64,000 bases of DNA from contig NZ_LIVV01000011.1 in NCBI RefSeq assembly GCF_001905825.1, positions 62,001-126,000 of the forward strand, given 5' to 3'. The notes below the pieces were generated by a model. That model ran no database searches. It had not been told where the DNA came from and worked only from the letters and a program-made list of their open reading frames with translations. Below, piece by piece: positions 8,531 to 17,528 of this stretch. Numbering within the stretch: position 1 is the stretch's first letter; every line of letters starts with the position of its first letter. The DNA comes from Streptomyces sp. CB02009. Its GTDB lineage: Bacteria > Actinomycetota > Actinomycetes > Streptomycetales > Streptomycetaceae. Position numbers and translations under genes: made by a program.

Positions 8531-9394
8531 ATGACGCTTCAGGCTGCCCAGAAACCGCCCGCCGACAGCAGCAAGGCGCTGTACGGCGGCAAGGGCACGC
8601 GCCGCATCACCGTCCACGACATCGCCGCCGCCAAGACCCGCGGCGAGAAGTGGCCCATGCTCACCGCCTACGACGCGATGACCGCGTCCGTCTTCGACGA
8701 GGCCGGCATCCCGGTGATCCTCGTCGGGGACTCCATGGGCAACTGTCACCTCGGCTACGACACCACCGTGCCCGTCACGATGGACGAGATGACGCTGCTC
8801 TCCGCCGCGGTCGTCCGGGGCACGAAGCGCGCCCTCGTCGTCGGCGACCTCCCCTTCGGTTCGTACCAGGAAGGGCCGGTCCAGGCCCTGCGCAACGCCA
8901 CCCGGCTGGTCAAGGACGCGGGCGTCGGTGCGATCAAGCTGGAGGGCGGCGAGCGCTCGCTGCCCCAGACCGAGCTGCTCGTCCAGGCCGGCATCCCCGT
9001 CATGTCCCACCTGGGCCTCACCCCGCAGTCCGTGAACACCATGGGCTACCGGGTGCAGGGCCGCTCCGACGAGGGCGCGCACAAGCTGCTCCGCGACGCG
9101 AAGGCGGCGCAGGACGCGGGCGCGTTCGCGGTCGTCCTGGAGCTCGTACCGGCCGAGCTGGCCGCCGAGGTCACCCGCTCGCTCCACATCCCGACCATCG
9201 GGATCGGCGCGGGCGCCGGCACCGACGCCCAGGTCCTCGTCTGGACCGACATGGCCGGTCTGACGGGCGGCAAGGTGCCGCGCTTCACCAAGCAGTACGC
9301 CAACCTCCGCGAGACGCTCGGCGACGCCGCGCGCGCCTTCGCCGAGGACGTCAGCGGCGGGGCGTTCCCCGCCGAGGAGCACACCTTCCACTAG
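8531..9394 (+). CDS. panB: 3-methyl-2-oxobutanoate hydroxymethyltransferase
   Basis: A 287-residue TIM-barrel enzyme that adds a hydroxymethyl group from 5,10-methylenetetrahydrofolate to alpha-ketoisovalerate, the first committed step of pantothenate and coenzyme A synthesis. Family signatures are present: TAYDAMTASVFDEAG, the metal-binding VGDSMGN with Asp67, GDLPFGSY, KLEGG, and FAVVLELVPAEL with the conserved Glu. The ATG at 8531 has an AAGGAG about ten bases upstream. Residues 1-25 are a flexible extension common in actinobacteria. It stands alone between the exporter operator and a strong terminator. Confidence 0.97.
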   Translation: MTLQAAQKPPADSSKALYGGKGTRRITVHDIAAAKTRGEKWPMLTAYDAMTASVFDEAGIPVILVGDSMGNCHLGYDTTVPVTMDEMTLLSAAVVRGTKRALVVGDLPFGSYQEGPVQALRNATRLVKDAGVGAIKLEGGERSLPQTELLVQAGIPVMSHLGLTPQSVNTMGYRVQGRSDEGAHKLLRDAKAAQDAGAFAVVLELVPAELAAEVTRSLHIPTIGIGAGAGTDAQVLVWTDMAGLTGGKVPRFTKQYANLRETLGDAARAFAEDVSGGAFPAEEHTFH

Positions 9395-9428
9395 TCGCGA
9401 CCGGCCCACACAGCCACTGCGGCACCAC

Positions 9429-9467
9429 CCGACAGCCCGCCGACATCCCCCATCGGCGGGCTGTCGG
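9429..9467 (+). terminator. Strong hairpin terminator after panB
   Basis: A perfect 15-base stem (CCGACAGCCCGCCGA and its complement) with a 9-base loop begins 35 bases after the panB stop. There is no long T tract, as is usual in Streptomyces. Confidence 0.85.
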
Positions 9468-9489
9468 TCGTCTGTCGGAGGATTGTCGG

Positions 9490-9513
9490 TGGCCCCTGGT
9501 CTAGTAGGGGCCA
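9490..9513. promoter_or_regulatory. Inverted repeat abutting the ABC transporter start codon
   Basis: Arms TGGCCCCT and AGGGGCCA are separated by eight bases, and the last base of the right arm is the A of the ATG. The spacer holds TCTAGT, a plausible -10 element seven bases before the ATG, so the palindrome would cover the promoter of a leaderless transcript. Confidence 0.5.
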
Positions 9514-10505
9514 TGACGCGATCACACACCAACGCCGTCGAGGTCCGGGGCCTCGTGAAGCACTTCGGCGACACCAAGGCCCTCGACGGGGTCGACCTGG
9601 ACGTACGGGAGGGCACCGTCCTCGGCGTGCTCGGCCCGAACGGCGCAGGGAAGACCACCCTCGTCCGCTGCCTCTCCACCCTCCTCGTCCCGGACGCCGG
9701 GACCGCCACCGTCGCCGGCTACGACGTGGTGAAGCACCCCCGCCAGCTGCGCCGCACCATCGGGCTCACCGGTCAGTACGCCTCGGTCGACGAGAAGCTG
9801 TCCGGCTGGGAGAACCTGTACATGATCGGGCGGCTGCTCGACCTCTCCCGCGCCGACGCCCGCCGCCGGGCCGACGAGATGCTGGAGCGCTTCTCCCTCA
9901 CCGACGCCGCCAAGCGTCCCGCCATGAACTACTCGGGCGGCATGCGGCGCCGGCTCGACCTGGCCGCCTCGATGATCGGGCAGCCCGCCGTCCTCTACCT
10001 GGACGAGCCGACCACCGGTCTCGACCCCCGCACCCGCAACGAGGTGTGGGACGAGGTCCAGCGGATGGTCTCGGAGGGCGTCACCGTCCTCCTCACCACC
10101 CAGTACATGGAGGAGGCGGAGCAGCTCGCGAACGAGCTGACCGTCATCGACAAGGGCAAGGTCATCGCCCGGGGCGGCGTCGACGAGCTCAAGGCCAAGG
10201 TCGGCGGCCGGACGCTGAAGATCCGCCCGGTGGACCCGGTCCAGCTGCCCGCGATGGCCGCCGCGCTCCGCGAGACCGGCCTCGACGGGGTCGCCGGGTC
10301 GACCGTGGTGCCCGACGAGGGCGCGCTGTACGTGCCGATCCTCACCGACCAGCAGCTGACCGCCGTCGTGGCCCTGCTCGGCGCCCGCGGCTTCGGCATC
10401 GCGCACATCGGCACCCATCTGCCCAGCCTGGACGAGGTGTTCCTGGCGATCACCGGCCAGAAGACCAGCGTTTCCGACGAGATCAACGAGGAGGTCGCCG
10501 CATGA
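9513..10505 (+). CDS. ABC exporter ATP-binding subunit, DrrA type
   Basis: A 330-residue ATPase driving export through the adjacent permease. Walker A GPNGAGKTT is at residues 41-49, the signature is YSGGMRRRLDLA, Walker B is VLYLDEPTTGLD, and the switch region is LLTTQYMEEAEQLA. The C-terminal 90 residues form the domain seen in daunorubicin-resistance (DrrA) ATPases. The ATG at 9513 is preferred over the in-frame GTG at 9483, because a TCTAGT -10-like hexamer lies just ahead of it and conserved sequence starts soon after. Its TGA overlaps the permease ATG. The substrate is unknown; the divergent position of panB argues only that it is a separate unit. Confidence 0.92.
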   Translation: MTRSHTNAVEVRGLVKHFGDTKALDGVDLDVREGTVLGVLGPNGAGKTTLVRCLSTLLVPDAGTATVAGYDVVKHPRQLRRTIGLTGQYASVDEKLSGWENLYMIGRLLDLSRADARRRADEMLERFSLTDAAKRPAMNYSGGMRRRLDLAASMIGQPAVLYLDEPTTGLDPRTRNEVWDEVQRMVSEGVTVLLTTQYMEEAEQLANELTVIDKGKVIARGGVDELKAKVGGRTLKIRPVDPVQLPAMAAALRETGLDGVAGSTVVPDEGALYVPILTDQQLTAVVALLGARGFGIAHIGTHLPSLDEVFLAITGQKTSVSDEINEEVAA

Positions 10506-11356
10506 GCACGACCACGGTCACCAAGTCCCCCGTCGGATCCCCGAGTCCGGCGGCCGAGCGGCGCGAGCCCGTCGCCGAGGGCCGGATCGGCCTCCGGGCC
10601 AACCTCCGCCACATCGGCGCGCTGGCCCGCCGCAACGCCCTCCAGATCAAGCAGGACCCGGAGTCGATGTTCGACGCCGTCCTGATGCCGATCATCTTCA
10701 TCCTGCTGTTCGTGTACGTCTTCGGCGGCGCGATCTCCGGCAAGGGCAACAACGACGTCTACGTCAACTACGTGACGCCCGGCCTGATGGCGATGATGGG
10801 CATGAACATCGCGATGGCCGTCGGTGTCGGCATCAACGACGACTTCAAGAAGGGGGTCATGGACCGATTCCGGACGATGCCGATCGCCCGGTCCTCCGTC
10901 CTGATCGCGAAGATCGTCGTCGAGGTCGGCCGGATGCTGATCGCCACCGCGATCCTGCTCGGCATGGGCTTCCTGCTCGGCCTGGAGATCCACACCTCGG
11001 TGCTGCACCTGTTCGCCGCCATCGGCCTCTCGATGGTCTTCGGGGCGTCCCTCATGTGGATCTTCATCCTGCTCGGCCTCACCCTGAAGACCGCCCAGGC
11101 CGTCCAGGGCATGGCGATGCTGGTCCTGATGCCGCTGCAGTTCGGCTCGTCGATCTTCGCCCCGACGAGCTCCATGCCGGGCTGGCTGGAGACCTTCACC
11201 GACTACAACCCGCTGTCGAACCTCGCCGACGCGGCCCGGAACCTGATCAACGGCGGTGCGGTCGCCCACTCCGTGTGGATGGTGCTCGGCTGGGCGCTCC
11301 TGATCACGGTCGTCACGGCGCCGCTGGCGGTGACCAAGTTCCGCAAGAAGACCTGA
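10502..11356 (+). CDS. ABC-2 exporter permease, DrrB type
   Basis: A 284-residue integral membrane partner of the preceding ATPase. After a 35-residue cytoplasmic lead it shows the amphipathic helix RRNALQIKQDPESMFDAVLMP, then six helices. The ABC-2 signature region DRFRTMPIARSSVLIAKI lies between helices 2 and 3, and the family motif STSMPGWLETFTDYNPLSNLA variant (here APTSSMPGWLETFTDYNP) lies before the last helix. The ATG is inside ATGA, overlapping the ATPase stop by four bases, which indicates translational coupling. The complex would be two DrrA plus two DrrB subunits exporting a hydrophobic compound. Confidence 0.92.
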   Translation: MSTTTVTKSPVGSPSPAAERREPVAEGRIGLRANLRHIGALARRNALQIKQDPESMFDAVLMPIIFILLFVYVFGGAISGKGNNDVYVNYVTPGLMAMMGMNIAMAVGVGINDDFKKGVMDRFRTMPIARSSVLIAKIVVEVGRMLIATAILLGMGFLLGLEIHTSVLHLFAAIGLSMVFGASLMWIFILLGLTLKTAQAVQGMAMLVLMPLQFGSSIFAPTSSMPGWLETFTDYNPLSNLADAARNLINGGAVAHSVWMVLGWALLITVVTAPLAVTKFRKKT

Positions 11357-11380
11357 GTCCACCACGGGGGTTCAGGACTC
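11355..11380. terminator. Short hairpin between converging ABC permease and AfsR-type genes
   Basis: GAGTCC at 11355 pairs with GGACTC at 11375-11380. It is only six pairs plus a wobble, and it overlaps the final codons of the opposite gene, so it is a weak terminator candidate. Confidence 0.35.
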
Positions 11381-14300
11381 GGCGCGCTCACTGATCGCGT
11401 CGGCGGCGCGACCGAGCAGGGCGGCGGCCTCTTCCAAGGAGAGGCCGTCGCCTTCCGCGTGCGCCGCGGCGAACTCCGCGTCCCCCAGCGCGGCCCGGCA
11501 CAGTTCCTCGGCCCGCGCCAGGTTCTCGAGCTCCATCGGCGGGGCCAGGTGCCCCGGCGGGACCATGGTGTCCCTGGCACCGAGCAGCACCGCCCCCATC
11601 CGCGCGCCCGGACCGCCGAGCCCGGCCAGCGCCCAGGCCGCGACGACCAGATGGACCCCGGGCATCTGCGGGGCGACCATCATCGACAGCGCGCCGAGGG
11701 ACCTCTCGTAGGCCTCCGTGGCGAAGGCGAGCGCGGAGCCGTACCGTCCGTCGAGGTCGTCGAGCCAGCCCAGGCTGCCGAGCGTGAAGCCCTCGAAGAT
11801 GGAGAGCGTCTCGGAGCCGAACTCCCCCCGCAGCGCGTGCAGGTGCTCGCGGGCCTCGTCGGTGCGGCCGCTGCGGCCGAGCGCCAGGGCGAGGAAGATA
11901 CGCGCCCCGAGCAGGGGTTCATGACCCCAGAGGTGGCCGCCGTCCACGATCTCGCGCAGGATCGCCTCGCCCTCGTCGAGCCGCCCGGTCTCGACGAGCG
12001 TTCCGGCGTACCGGGCCCGCAGGAGCGCCATCTGCGACTGGGCGCCGATCCGTTCCGCGTAGCCAATGGCCGCCTCGAAGTCCGCGGCCGCGTCCTCGAA
12101 CGAGAGCCGCCGCTCGTGGGCCTCCGCGCGGGAGGAGAGCGCCTCGGCCGCGCCCCAGGAGTCCCCGAGCCGGACGAAGATCTCCAGGCTCTCGTCGGCG
12201 TCGGCGATCGCCTCGACGGCCTGGTCCCCCCGGTTGGCGAACATGTTGGCCCGCATCTGGAGGGCGTTGGCGAGCTCCCAGTCGTAGCCGTAGCGGCGGC
12301 AGGTCCCGATGGTCGTGTCGAGGAGCTCGCGGAGCCGGCCTGCCTCGCCGATGAGGAGGACCGCGAAGACGGCGAGGGAGCCGGGCAGCCGGGCGTTCTG
12401 GGGCAGGCCGGGCTCGTAGACGGCGGTCATCTCGCGGAGCCGCTCCATGCCCGCGGGGCTGGTCCAGCGCCCGGTCTCGTGATCCATGTTGCTCAGCTCG
12501 ACGAGCCGCACCCCGCGCCGGGCCTCCCAGCGCTGCTCCTCGGCGAGCGGCGGCGGCACAGCCGTGCACGGCTCGTCCAGGGGGACGACCGGGGCGGCGG
12601 GCGGCGTGAACGGGTCGGGTCCGAGGGCGGCCGTCGCCCGCGCCCAGTGCAGGGCGTCGGAGCGCAGGTCGCGCATCTGCCAGTACCAGAGCAGGGAGTG
12701 GACGAGGACCAGCGCCTCGTCCTCCTCGTGGGCGTCGACGGCCCGGTGCAGGGCGGTCCGCAGGTTCCCGTACTCGGCGCCGAAACGGGCGACGGCGGCG
12801 ACCTGGCCCGATCCGCGCAGCTCGGGATCGGTACGGCGGGCCAGCTCGCGGTAGTACGTCAGATGGCGCCGCTCGACCGCCGCCCGCTCACCGGCCTCGT
12901 CGAGGCGCTCCCCCGCGTACTCCGCCACGGTCTCCAGGAGGCGGAAGCGCATCCCCTCGTCCCCCGGGCCGGCCACCACGAGCGACTTGTCGACGAGCGC
13001 CCCCAGCAGATCCAGTACGTCGAGCCCCTCGCCGGTCCCGTCGTCCGTGCAGACCGCCTCGGCCGCCGCCAGGTCGCAGCCTCCCGTGAAGACGGCGAGC
13101 CGCCGCAGCACCGCCCGCTCCACCTCGTCGAGCAGGTCCCACGACCAGTCGACCACGGCCCGCAGCGTCTGCTGGCGCGGCAGCACGGTCCTGGCCCCCG
13201 AGGTCAGCAGCCGGAACCGGTCGTCGAGCCGGTCCGCGATCTGGCGCGGCGTCAGCATCCGCAGCCGGGCCGCGGCCAGCTCGATCGCCAGCGGCAGACC
13301 GTCGAGGCGGCGGCAGATCTCCTCCGCCGCCTCGGGGTCCTCGCCCACGGTGAACCCCGGCCGCGCCGCCGCGCCCCGCTCGTCCAGCAGGCGCAGCGCC
13401 ATGCCCGTCGGCAGCGGGCCCAGGGGCCGTACCAGCTCCCCGGGCACGCCCAGCGGCTCACGGCTCGTCGCGAGGACCCGGAGTCCCGGGCAGCGGGCGA
13501 GCAGGGTCTCGGCCAGTCGGGCGGCGGCGGCCACGACGTGCTCGCAGTTGTCGAGGAGCACCAGCATCCGGCGCCCGGCGCAGTGCTCGACGAGCCGGGA
13601 GAGCGGGTCGTTGCCGGCCCGGAGCTCCTCCGCTCCCGCGCCCCGCAGGACGGTCTCGCGGGCGCCGACGGCGGCGAGGACCGCCTCGGGGACGGCCTCG
13701 GGGTCGGTGACGGGCGCGAGTTCGGCGACCCAGACGCCGTCCGGCCATGCCTCGGCCGCGCGCTCGGCGGCCTCCTGCGAGAGCCGGGTCTTCCCGGCGC
13801 CGCCGGGGCCGAGCAGGGTGACCAGCCGGGCGTCCTTCAGGTCGCTGCGGAGGGCGGCGATCTCCTCGTCACGGCCGACGAAGCTGGTGAGCCGGGCGCG
13901 CAGGTTGCCTGGAGCGGGGGCGGCGGGGGCGGTAGCGGTGGCGGCGGGCGCCCGGTCCGGCGCGGGCTTCGGCCCGCGCTTCGGTTCCGGGCCCTGCCCC
14001 TGCCCCTGCCCCCGGGCGAGCAGCTCCGCGTGGAGGGCGCGCAGGGCCGGTGACGGGTCCGTGCCGAGGCGGTTGGCGAGGGCGCGCCGGACCGACTCGT
14101 ACGCGGCGAGGGCCTCGGCCGCGCGTCCGGTGTCCCGCAGGGCACGGATCCGCAGCGCCTGGAGGGGCTCGTCCAGGGGCTGGGCGGCGCAGAGGGCGGT
14201 CAGTTCGGGGAGGACCGCGGGCGCCCGGCCGAGTCCGAGGGCCGCGTCGAGCGCGGCCCGGCGGACGTCGAGGCGGCGGGCCTCCCAGCGGGGGGCCTCC

Positions 14301-14731
14301 GTGTCCCGGTCGGGCAGGTCGGCGAGGGCGGGCCCGCGCCAGAGCCCGAGGGCCTCGTCGAGGAGGGCGGCGGCCCGGGCGGGGTCCCCGGCGCCGAGCG
14401 CGGCCACGCCCTCGGCGGCGAGCCGCTCGAAGCGGCGGGCGTCCACGTCCTCGGGCCGGGCGTCGAGGCGGTAGCCGCCCTCCGCGGAGACGATCCGGTC
14501 CCGGCCGAGGGCCTTGCGGAGCCGTCCGACGAGGGCCTGGAGCGCGGCGACGGCGTCGGCGGGCGGCTCGTCGCCGTGCCACACCTCGTCGACGAGGTCC
14601 GGTACGGGCACGGTCCGGCCGGCCCGCAGCGCGAGGACGGTGAGCAGCGCGCGGACCCGGGGGCCGCCGACGGCCACGTCGGTGCCGTCGGAAGCGCGGG
14701 CGAGGGTGGGGCCGAGGACGCAGTAGTGCAC
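11372..14731 (-). CDS. AfsR/SARP-family transcriptional regulator with NB-ARC ATPase and TPR-like domain
   Basis: An 1119-residue regulator. Residues 1-93 form an OmpR-type winged helix (RVRALLTVLALRAGRTVP, DEVWHGDEPP, ALQALVGRLRKALG). Residues 95-240 are the bacterial transcriptional activation domain (DARRFERLAAEG to ALRALHAELLARG). A Gly/Pro/Ala linker (241-275) follows, then an NB-ARC-type ATPase with Walker A GPGGAGKT at 308-315, Walker B MLVLLDNCEHV and the RLDGLPLAIELAAARL motif, and a long helical TPR-like C-terminus. Such proteins activate antibiotic or developmental genes when nucleotide binding and phosphorylation permit. It is divergent from the M50 protease gene and converges on the ABC exporter, a possible target. 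Confidence 0.93.
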   Translation of the reverse strand: MHYCVLGPTLARASDGTDVAVGGPRVRALLTVLALRAGRTVPVPDLVDEVWHGDEPPADAVAALQALVGRLRKALGRDRIVSAEGGYRLDARPEDVDARRFERLAAEGVAALGAGDPARAAALLDEALGLWRGPALADLPDRDTEAPRWEARRLDVRRAALDAALGLGRAPAVLPELTALCAAQPLDEPLQALRIRALRDTGRAAEALAAYESVRRALANRLGTDPSPALRALHAELLARGQGQGQGPEPKRGPKPAPDRAPAATATAPAAPAPGNLRARLTSFVGRDEEIAALRSDLKDARLVTLLGPGGAGKTRLSQEAAERAAEAWPDGVWVAELAPVTDPEAVPEAVLAAVGARETVLRGAGAEELRAGNDPLSRLVEHCAGRRMLVLLDNCEHVVAAAARLAETLLARCPGLRVLATSREPLGVPGELVRPLGPLPTGMALRLLDERGAAARPGFTVGEDPEAAEEICRRLDGLPLAIELAAARLRMLTPRQIADRLDDRFRLLTSGARTVLPRQQTLRAVVDWSWDLLDEVERAVLRRLAVFTGGCDLAAAEAVCTDDGTGEGLDVLDLLGALVDKSLVVAGPGDEGMRFRLLETVAEYAGERLDEAGERAAVERRHLTYYRELARRTDPELRGSGQVAAVARFGAEYGNLRTALHRAVDAHEEDEALVLVHSLLWYWQMRDLRSDALHWARATAALGPDPFTPPAAPVVPLDEPCTAVPPPLAEEQRWEARRGVRLVELSNMDHETGRWTSPAGMERLREMTAVYEPGLPQNARLPGSLAVFAVLLIGEAGRLRELLDTTIGTCRRYGYDWELANALQMRANMFANRGDQAVEAIADADESLEIFVRLGDSWGAAEALSSRAEAHERRLSFEDAAADFEAAIGYAERIGAQSQMALLRARYAGTLVETGRLDEGEAILREIVDGGHLWGHEPLLGARIFLALALGRSGRTDEAREHLHALRGEFGSETLSIFEGFTLGSLGWLDDLDGRYGSALAFATEAYERSLGALSMMVAPQMPGVHLVVAAWALAGLGGPGARMGAVLLGARDTMVPPGHLAPPMELENLARAEELCRAALGDAEFAAAHAEGDGLSLEEAAALLGRAADAISERAES

Positions 14732-14845
14732 GGGCCCATTCTCCGTGAGAGGGTGCCCGACTCCGGAACTCGCCCCGTCACCCGATACGTTTCCCGCACA
14801 TCAGACACCGCACGACACGCCCTCCGTCCCCTGGGAGCTTCCGCG

Positions 14846-15640
14846 ATGACCACGGCCACCACCCGGCGCCACGAGCGGCGGATCAGCCCCGTCTTCCTGG
14901 CGATCCTCGCCGTCATGGCCGTCACGGGCTGGGCGGTGTGGACGGACTTCGCCGCCCTGCCCGGTCTGGCGATCTTCCTCTTCGTGACCTCGGCGTGGGT
15001 GGTGTCGCTCTGCCTCCACGAGTACGCGCACGCCCGCACGGCCCTGCACGGCGGTGACATCACGGTCGGCGCGAAGGGCTATCTGACCCTGAACCCGCTG
15101 GCGTACACCCACGCCGTCCTCAGCATCATCCTGCCCGTGCTGTTCGTGATCATGGGCGGGATCGGTCTGCCGGGCGGCGCGGTCTTCATCGAGCAGGGCC
15201 GGATCAAGGGCCGCTGGAAGCACAGCCTGATCTCGGCGGCGGGTCCGCTCGCGAACGTGCTGTTCGCGCTGGTCTGCACGGCCCCGTTCTGGCTGGGCGC
15301 GCTCGACGGCGTCCCGCTCCCGTTCCAGTTCGCGCTGGCCTTCCTGGCGTTCCTCCAGGTGACCGCGGCGCTCCTGAACCTGCTGCCGGTGCCGGGCCTC
15401 GACGGGTACGGGATCGTCGAGCCCTGGCTGTCGTACAAGGTGAAGCGGCAGATCGAGCCGTACGCGCCGTACGGCTTCTTCATCGTGATCGCGCTGCTGT
15501 TCGTGCCGGCCGTCAACGACGGCTTCTTCGACGCGATCGACGCGCTGATGCGGTCGCTCGGGGTGCCGGAGCTGTCCCGCTACTGCGGCTCGCAGCTGTT
15601 CCGGTTCTGGCAGGAGGCACCGGAGTTCTGCCAGGTCTGA
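14846..15640 (+). CDS. M50 (site-2-protease-like) membrane metalloprotease
   Basis: A 264-residue polytopic protein. The zinc-binding HExxH is HEYAH at residues 58-62 in the second membrane helix, and the third ligand is in LNLLPVPGLDGYG, the NxxPxxxLDG signature of site-2 proteases. Such enzymes cut substrates inside the membrane, often anti-sigma factors. The protein has no PDZ or CBS domain, so it is a minimal form. The ATG at 14846 is chosen because about 20 residues of basic leader then precede helix 1. In-frame upstream codons would run through the divergent AfsR-type gene. The substrate is unknown. Confidence 0.88.
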   Translation: MTTATTRRHERRISPVFLAILAVMAVTGWAVWTDFAALPGLAIFLFVTSAWVVSLCLHEYAHARTALHGGDITVGAKGYLTLNPLAYTHAVLSIILPVLFVIMGGIGLPGGAVFIEQGRIKGRWKHSLISAAGPLANVLFALVCTAPFWLGALDGVPLPFQFALAFLAFLQVTAALLNLLPVPGLDGYGIVEPWLSYKVKRQIEPYAPYGFFIVIALLFVPAVNDGFFDAIDALMRSLGVPELSRYCGSQLFRFWQEAPEFCQV

Positions 15641-15717
15641 CGGCGGGACCGGGGTCCCTGGGGGCGGACCGCCGCCGGGGGCTCGGGCCTCGGCGCGCGC
15701 GGAGGCCCTCCGGGCCT

Positions 15718-15903
15718 CTAGGCCTCGGCGCTCGCGGCCCTCTCGACCTTCGCGCGGCGGATGTAGTACCAGGCCATGTTGGAGGACAGGCCGGCGATCA
15801 GGATCCAGACGACGCCGAGGAAGCTGCCCTCGACGAAGGAGACGACGGCCGCGGCCACGGCCAGGGCGCAGACCACGAGGGCGAAGAGGGCGAGGCGGGG
15901 CAT
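15718..15903 (-). CDS. Small membrane protein, 61 residues
   Basis: Starts at ATG 15903 and ends at 15718. Residues 4-24 and 28-46 form two hydrophobic helices (LALFALVVCALAVAAAVV, then FLGVVWILIAGLSSNMAWYY), followed by a short basic and acidic tail. GAGCCGAC-like purines precede the ATG. It lies between the protease gene and npdG on the opposite strand to the former. No function is assigned; codon use and hydrophobicity support a real gene. Confidence 0.65.
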   Translation of the reverse strand: MPRLALFALVVCALAVAAAVVSFVEGSFLGVVWILIAGLSSNMAWYYIRRAKVERAASAEA

Positions 15904-16004
15904 GGGGGTCGGCTCCTGTCCGGGTACGGCTGCTGTGCCCGTCCAGTGTCCCCCATGCCCCGCGTGCGGCCCGGACCGGCTCGGCCGTCCCGCCGGGAAG
16001 CGGC

Positions 16005-16718
16005 TCAGATGTCGGTGACGCGCAGCCCGGCGTGGGCCTTGTAGCGGCGGTTGACCGAGATCAGGTTGGCGACGAGCGACTCGACCTGGTGGGCGTTGCG
16101 CAGCCGGCCGGCGAAGACGCCGCGCATGCCGGGGATGCGGCCGGCGAGGGCCTGGACCAGCTCGACGTCGGCGCGCTCCTCTCCGAGCACCATCACGTCC
16201 GTGTCGATCTCCTCCAGGGAGGTGTCCTGGAGGAGGACGGCGGACAGGTGGTGGAAGGCGGCGGCGACGCGGGAGTCCGGGAGGAGCGCGGCGGCCTGCT
16301 CGGCGGCGGAGCCCTCCTCGGGCTTGAGCGCGTAGGCGCCCTTCTTGTCGAAGCCGAGCGGGTTGACGCAGTCCACGACGAGCTTGCCCGCGAGCTCCTC
16401 GCGCAGGGACTCCAGCGTCTTGGCGTGCCCGTCCCACGGCACGGCGACGATCACGATGTCGCTGCGGCGGGCGCAGTCGGCGTTGTCGGCGCCCTCGACG
16501 CCGTGGCCGATCTCCTCGGCGGCCTGCTGGGCGCGGTCGGCGGCCCGGGAGCCGATGATCACCTTCTGTCCGGCCTTGGCGAGCCGGTAGGCGAGGCCGC
16601 GGCCCTGGTCGCCGGTGCCGCCGAGGACGCCGACGACGAGGCCGGAGACGTCGGGCAGGTCCCACGGGTCCTTGGGGGCGGCCTTGGCGGCGGGGGTGCT
16701 GGGAGTCGAGGAAGTCAT
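16005..16718 (-). CDS. npdG: NADPH-dependent F420 reductase (F420:NADP+ oxidoreductase)
   Basis: A 237-residue Rossmann protein that transfers hydride between coenzyme F420 and NADP(H). The dinucleotide loop is VVGVLGGTGDQGRGLAYRLA near residue 30, the NADP-selecting segment is VIIGSRAADRAQQAA, and the family segments IVIVAVPWDGH and VVDCVNPLGFDKKG follow. The 22-residue Thr/Pro/Ala leader before the fold is typical of streptomycetes. Reduced F420 serves many oxidoreductases in actinobacteria. The divergent hypothetical gene starts 107 bases away. Confidence 0.93.
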   Translation of the reverse strand: MTSSTPSTPAAKAAPKDPWDLPDVSGLVVGVLGGTGDQGRGLAYRLAKAGQKVIIGSRAADRAQQAAEEIGHGVEGADNADCARRSDIVIVAVPWDGHAKTLESLREELAGKLVVDCVNPLGFDKKGAYALKPEEGSAAEQAAALLPDSRVAAAFHHLSAVLLQDTSLEEIDTDVMVLGEERADVELVQALAGRIPGMRGVFAGRLRNAHQVESLVANLISVNRRYKAHAGLRVTDI

Positions 16719-16825
16719 GGACCCGACACTACCGAGCGGTCGGCCCCGCCGGGGCGGCTCCCGTACGGGTGGAACGACCGCAACAGGCCGCGCGAAGGCC
16801 TCCGCCTGGTGCAGGATGCGGGGCC

Positions 16826-17428
16826 ATGGATGCCGTACGGGTCGCGTTGCTGCGGGAAGTGCTCGCCGGGACGGAGTGGCCGCGGGCGGCCCGCCGGTTC
16901 GCGGGTGCGCTCAGGTCCTCGGTCGTCCCGCACCGGGGCGGGCTGCTGCTGGTCGGCACGGAGGAGTACGAGCCGTGGCACCTGGCGGCGCACCTGGTCG
17001 ACGAGTCGGCCTGGTCAGGGATCCCCGAGCTGGCGCCGACACTGGTGCGGCACCGGGTGCGGCCGGGGGATCCGGCGCATCTGGCGGTGGGGCTCGGGCG
17101 GCTGGAGGCGGCGGGGCGCGGGGCGACGCTGCTGATGGTGGCGCCGGAGCGGCCGGACGCGGGGCTGCTGCAGCGGGTGCACGACGCCCGCCGGGCGGGG
17201 GCGACGGTGCTGTCGCTCGACGGGGGCGACGCGGAGGTGCGCGGGCTGGCGCACGAGACGCTCACGGTGGCGGCGGGGGCGGAGGTCGACCTGGACACGG
17301 TGCAGCATCTGGTGAGCGCGGCGGCCGGCGAGAACAGCCTGCCGTCCCCGCGGGGGAGCCGGCGCTTCCGCGACCGTCTCTCGGACCTCGCGGACCGGCT
17401 GACGGCGCCGCCGCCTGCGCGCTGGTAG
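16826..17428 (+). CDS. Conserved hypothetical protein
   Basis: I do not recognise a named family. The 200-residue product reads as a soluble alpha/beta protein: MDAVRVALLREVLAGTEW, RGGLLLVGTEEYEPWHLAAHL, HLAVGLGRLEAAGRGATLLMVAP, and GATVLSLDGGD, with alternating strands reminiscent of SIS or Rossmann-like sugar or nucleotide binders. The tail FRDRLSDLADRL is helical. The internal ATG at 16826 is preferred to the one at 16769, because the intervening residues are low-complexity Pro/Ala. It follows npdG divergently and precedes an MFS gene by 100 bases. Confidence 0.7.
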   Translation: MDAVRVALLREVLAGTEWPRAARRFAGALRSSVVPHRGGLLLVGTEEYEPWHLAAHLVDESAWSGIPELAPTLVRHRVRPGDPAHLAVGLGRLEAAGRGATLLMVAPERPDAGLLQRVHDARRAGATVLSLDGGDAEVRGLAHETLTVAAGAEVDLDTVQHLVSAAAGENSLPSPRGSRRFRDRLSDLADRLTAPPPARW

Positions 17429-17528
17429 GCGCCGGGGCGGGGACGCGCCGGCAGGCGCCGGGGCAAGGGGCGTCGTGACGGGCAAATGAAGTTGCCTTCG
17501 GCACCCTATGGCCGGAGCATGACCCTTC

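Noticed and set aside
11459-14053. An 864-codon plus-strand open frame
   Set aside because: It mirrors the AfsR-type gene. The GC-skewed third position of the real frame keeps the opposite frame open.
9513-14731. ABC exporter plus AfsR-type regulator as the edge of an antibiotic gene cluster
   Set aside because: No synthase, NRPS, PKS or tailoring gene is nearby. The surroundings are core metabolism genes.
14576-14845. Upstream extension of the M50 protease frame
   Set aside because: It overlaps the divergent AfsR-type gene and gives low-complexity sequence. ATG 14846 fits the family start.
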